Source: Sulfurovum sp.
GTDB taxonomy: Bacteria; Campylobacterota; Campylobacteria; Campylobacterales; Sulfurovaceae
Direction: 5' to 3'
Assembly: GCA_021159425.1 (NCBI GenBank)
Contig: JAGGRU010000189.1
Span: 1 to 7,991, forward strand
Length of the DNA stretch: 7,991 nt
Part shown: positions 6,757 through 7,991 of the stretch, piece after piece
Numbering within the stretch: the first letter of the stretch is position 1
Layout of the letters: every line of letters starts with the position of its first letter
Program-made: the position numbers and the translations under genes
The notes under the pieces: generated by a model
Seen by the model: only the letters and a program-made list of their open reading frames with translations
The model's database searches: none
What the model was told of the DNA's origin: nothing

Positions 6757-6777
6757 TATTTTTTACTTATTTTATCA

Positions 6778-6783
6778 TATAAT
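6778..6783 (+). promoter_or_regulatory. Candidate -10 box of the trpA promoter
   Basis: A perfect TATAAT lies at 6778-6783, preceded by a T-rich tract (6759-6775) and no obvious TTGACA. This is the usual look of housekeeping promoters in Campylobacterota. A transcript would begin near 6790 and leave a leader of about 20 nt before the TTG start at 6812. The box overlaps the ATG at 6782, which argues against that ATG as the start. Confidence 0.5.
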
Positions 6784-6799
6784 GTTGAAAATTATACAA

Positions 6800-6805
6800 A
6801 AAGAG
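6800..6805 (+). promoter_or_regulatory. Ribosome-binding site deciding the trpA start
   Basis: AAAGAG lies 6 nt before the TTG at 6812. The upstream ATGs at 6728 and 6782 have no purine-rich site at a useful distance, so this site supports TTG initiation. Confidence 0.45.
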
Positions 6806-6811
6806 TCTTAT

Positions 6812-7552
6812 TTGATAAAATTAGTCGCATATATTACCACTGGTTTCCCATCATTAGAATTTACAATTGATGCAGCATTGGCTTTGGGTGAAGCTGGTGT
6901 AGATACACTTGAGCTTGGTATACCGTTCTCAGATCCTGTTGCAGATGGTCCCGTTATCGAAGCAGCAAATTTAAAAGCCCTGCAAAATGGATTTAAATTA
7001 CAACACCTTTTTGAAGCTTCCGCAAAAATAGCTCCACACATCGATACTTTATGGATGGGATATTTTAATCCTTTTTATCATAGAGGTATGGACAACTTCA
7101 TCGCTGAAGCAAAAAAAGCAGGGGTGAATGGTTTCATCATCCCTGATCTTCCTTTTGAAGAAGCAAAACCTTATCAACCAAGTATTAAAGCCGCTGGATT
7201 AAGCCTTATAGACTTCATAGCACCAACAGATACAAAAGAACGCATAGAGCAGATCGTAACAGATGCCAAAAAATTCATCTATCTTGTAGCCTATGCCGGC
7301 ATTACCGGTTCAGGACAAAGTGAAGATCTACAGCCTATTATTGCTGATATCAAAAAATTTACGGAGACGCCTGTCTATGTTGGTTTCGGTGTAGATCAGA
7401 ATACAGCAAAAGATAAAGCCAAGGGTGTTGACGGTGTCATCGTCGGTTCTGCTTTTGTAAAAGTTTTACTAGATGAGAGTTTGAGTGATACTCAAAAGAT
7501 CACAAAGATCTCTGCTATTGCTAAAGAGATCAAAGAGAAGATAAACGAGTAA
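6812..7552 (+). CDS. trpA: Tryptophan synthase alpha subunit
   Basis: This TIM-barrel enzyme cleaves indole-3-glycerol phosphate to indole, which is channelled to TrpB. The catalytic glutamate is in TLELGIPF (E34, E. coli Glu49) and the aspartate in FSDPVADG (D45, E. coli Asp60). Further family segments are GVNGFIIPDLPFEEA, YAGITGSGQ, VYVGFGV and GVIVGSAFV. I choose the TTG at 6812 (246 residues, starting LIKLVAYITTGFP) because relatives as I recall them begin MKKLVAYIT-type, AAAGAG lies 6 nt upstream, and the ATG at 6782 overlaps a TATAAT box. Starts at 6782 (256 residues) or 6728 (274 residues) remain possible; the 6728 start would run through the palindrome. No trp gene adjoins it: panB is divergent and a PAS gene converges, so trpB must be elsewhere. 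The stop codon is 3 bp from the convergent gene's stop. Confidence 0.95.
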   Translation: MIKLVAYITTGFPSLEFTIDAALALGEAGVDTLELGIPFSDPVADGPVIEAANLKALQNGFKLQHLFEASAKIAPHIDTLWMGYFNPFYHRGMDNFIAEAKKAGVNGFIIPDLPFEEAKPYQPSIKAAGLSLIDFIAPTDTKERIEQIVTDAKKFIYLVAYAGITGSGQSEDLQPIIADIKKFTETPVYVGFGVDQNTAKDKAKGVDGVIVGSAFVKVLLDESLSDTQKITKISAIAKEIKEKINE

Positions 7553-7555
7553 TTT

Positions 7556-7991
7556 TTACGATTCAAGTGCCTCTGCAGCTTCAAGATTCTCATTTTTTAT
7601 ATAAAGTACCACTCTTGTTGTTCCCTCTTCTTCAGAACGTAATTTATCATAAAGATTTTGTATTTCTATCTTTTTTTCTCTTGAGACCGGTTCTCTTACA
7701 GATTTATATTCTATCGCTTCACCATTTTGTATGACAGTAGAGACCCTTGCAAAAACCCAATAATACCCACCATCTTTACGAAGATTTTTTACATATCCTT
7801 CCCAAGTATCACCTCTTTGCACTGTTGCCCACAGATCAGAAAAGGCTGATCTTGGCATATCTGGATGTCTTATGACGTTATGCAGCTGACCAATGAGCTC
7901 TTCGGGTTTGTATCCCGAAATTTCTGCAAATGTTTCGTTTACATAAGTGATCTTTCCTGTAAAATCTGTACGTGAAACGATCAGTTCATCT
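7556..7991 (-). CDS. Aer-type PAS domain protein (N-terminus beyond window edge)
   Basis: The frame is open from the right edge to the TAA at 7558-7556, about 144 residues; the ATG at 7858 is internal. It begins DELIVSRTDFTGKITYVN and contains FAEISGYKPEELIG, the RHPDMP motif, an AFSDLW segment, DTWEGYVKN and RKDGGYYWVFA. This is the PAS_3/Aer-like pattern. In E. coli Aer the RHPD residues and the downstream tryptophan help bind FAD, so a redox-sensing flavin is plausible here. After the PAS core only about 50 charged residues follow, with no HAMP, methyl-accepting, kinase or GGDEF domain. It therefore ends as a PAS-only protein unless more domains lie N-terminally. Campylobacter CetB is a short Aer-type PAS protein that works with a separate transducer in energy taxis, and this could be similar. 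No CetA-like partner is visible. It converges on trpA. Confidence 0.85.
   Translation of the reverse strand, partial: DELIVSRTDFTGKITYVNETFAEISGYKPEELIGQLHNVIRHPDMPRSAFSDLWATVQRGDTWEGYVKNLRKDGGYYWVFARVSTVIQNGEAIEYKSVREPVSREKKIEIQNLYDKLRSEEEGTTRVVLYIKNENLEAAEALES

Overview
The window looks like ordinary chromosomal DNA of a Campylobacterota (epsilonproteobacterial) chemolithotroph, most likely a Sulfurovum- or Sulfurimonas-like organism. I infer this from AT-rich DNA, an ArsS-type sensor kinase, RuvB and PanB proteins resembling Campylobacter homologues, a hemN gene followed by a GlpC/CCG-type Fe-S protein (a pairing I recall from Helicobacter and Campylobacter), and a promoter with a T-rich upstream tract instead of a clear -35 box. 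No database search was possible, so the genus is a judgement.

Layout. On the + strand at the left are the 3' end of hemN (anaerobic haem synthesis, 1-350) and a 434-residue Fe-S/CCG-domain oxidoreductase subunit (455-1759). They face a long minus-strand block, transcribed from right to left: panB (pantothenate synthesis), ruvB (Holliday-junction helicase), an AI-2E-family membrane protein, an OmpR-type response regulator and an ArsS-like histidine kinase. ruvB and the membrane-protein gene overlap by 8 bp, the regulator and kinase by 4 bp, and the membrane-protein gene and regulator are 21 bp apart, so these four are very probably co-transcribed. panB may lead the same operon across a 97-bp gap. 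Divergent from panB is trpA (tryptophan synthase alpha), with no trpB beside it. trpA converges, with a 3-bp gap, on the 3' part of a gene for an Aer-type PAS protein that runs off the right edge. Gene density is very high; no gene-free stretch exceeds about 130 bp.

The most interesting content lies between the genes. Three spacers each hold the same roughly 65-bp element: two inverted copies of a 20-nt unit, GTAG followed by a short hairpin, around an AT-rich core of 23-27 nt. This is the architecture of a REPIN (a REP doublet mobilised by a RAYT tyrosine transposase). One copy supplies the stop codon of the sensor kinase gene, and another sits 2 nt from the ruvB ribosome-binding site. A different, imperfect palindrome with GGGGTCA/TGACCCC ends fills the panB-trpA spacer. 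Two start codons are unusual: the response regulator has no ATG, GTG or TTG that would keep its first beta strand and acidic pocket but does have a well-placed ATT, and trpA most likely starts at a TTG downstream of a -10 box that overlaps the first plausible ATG. No CRISPR array, tRNA, rRNA or transposase gene is visible.
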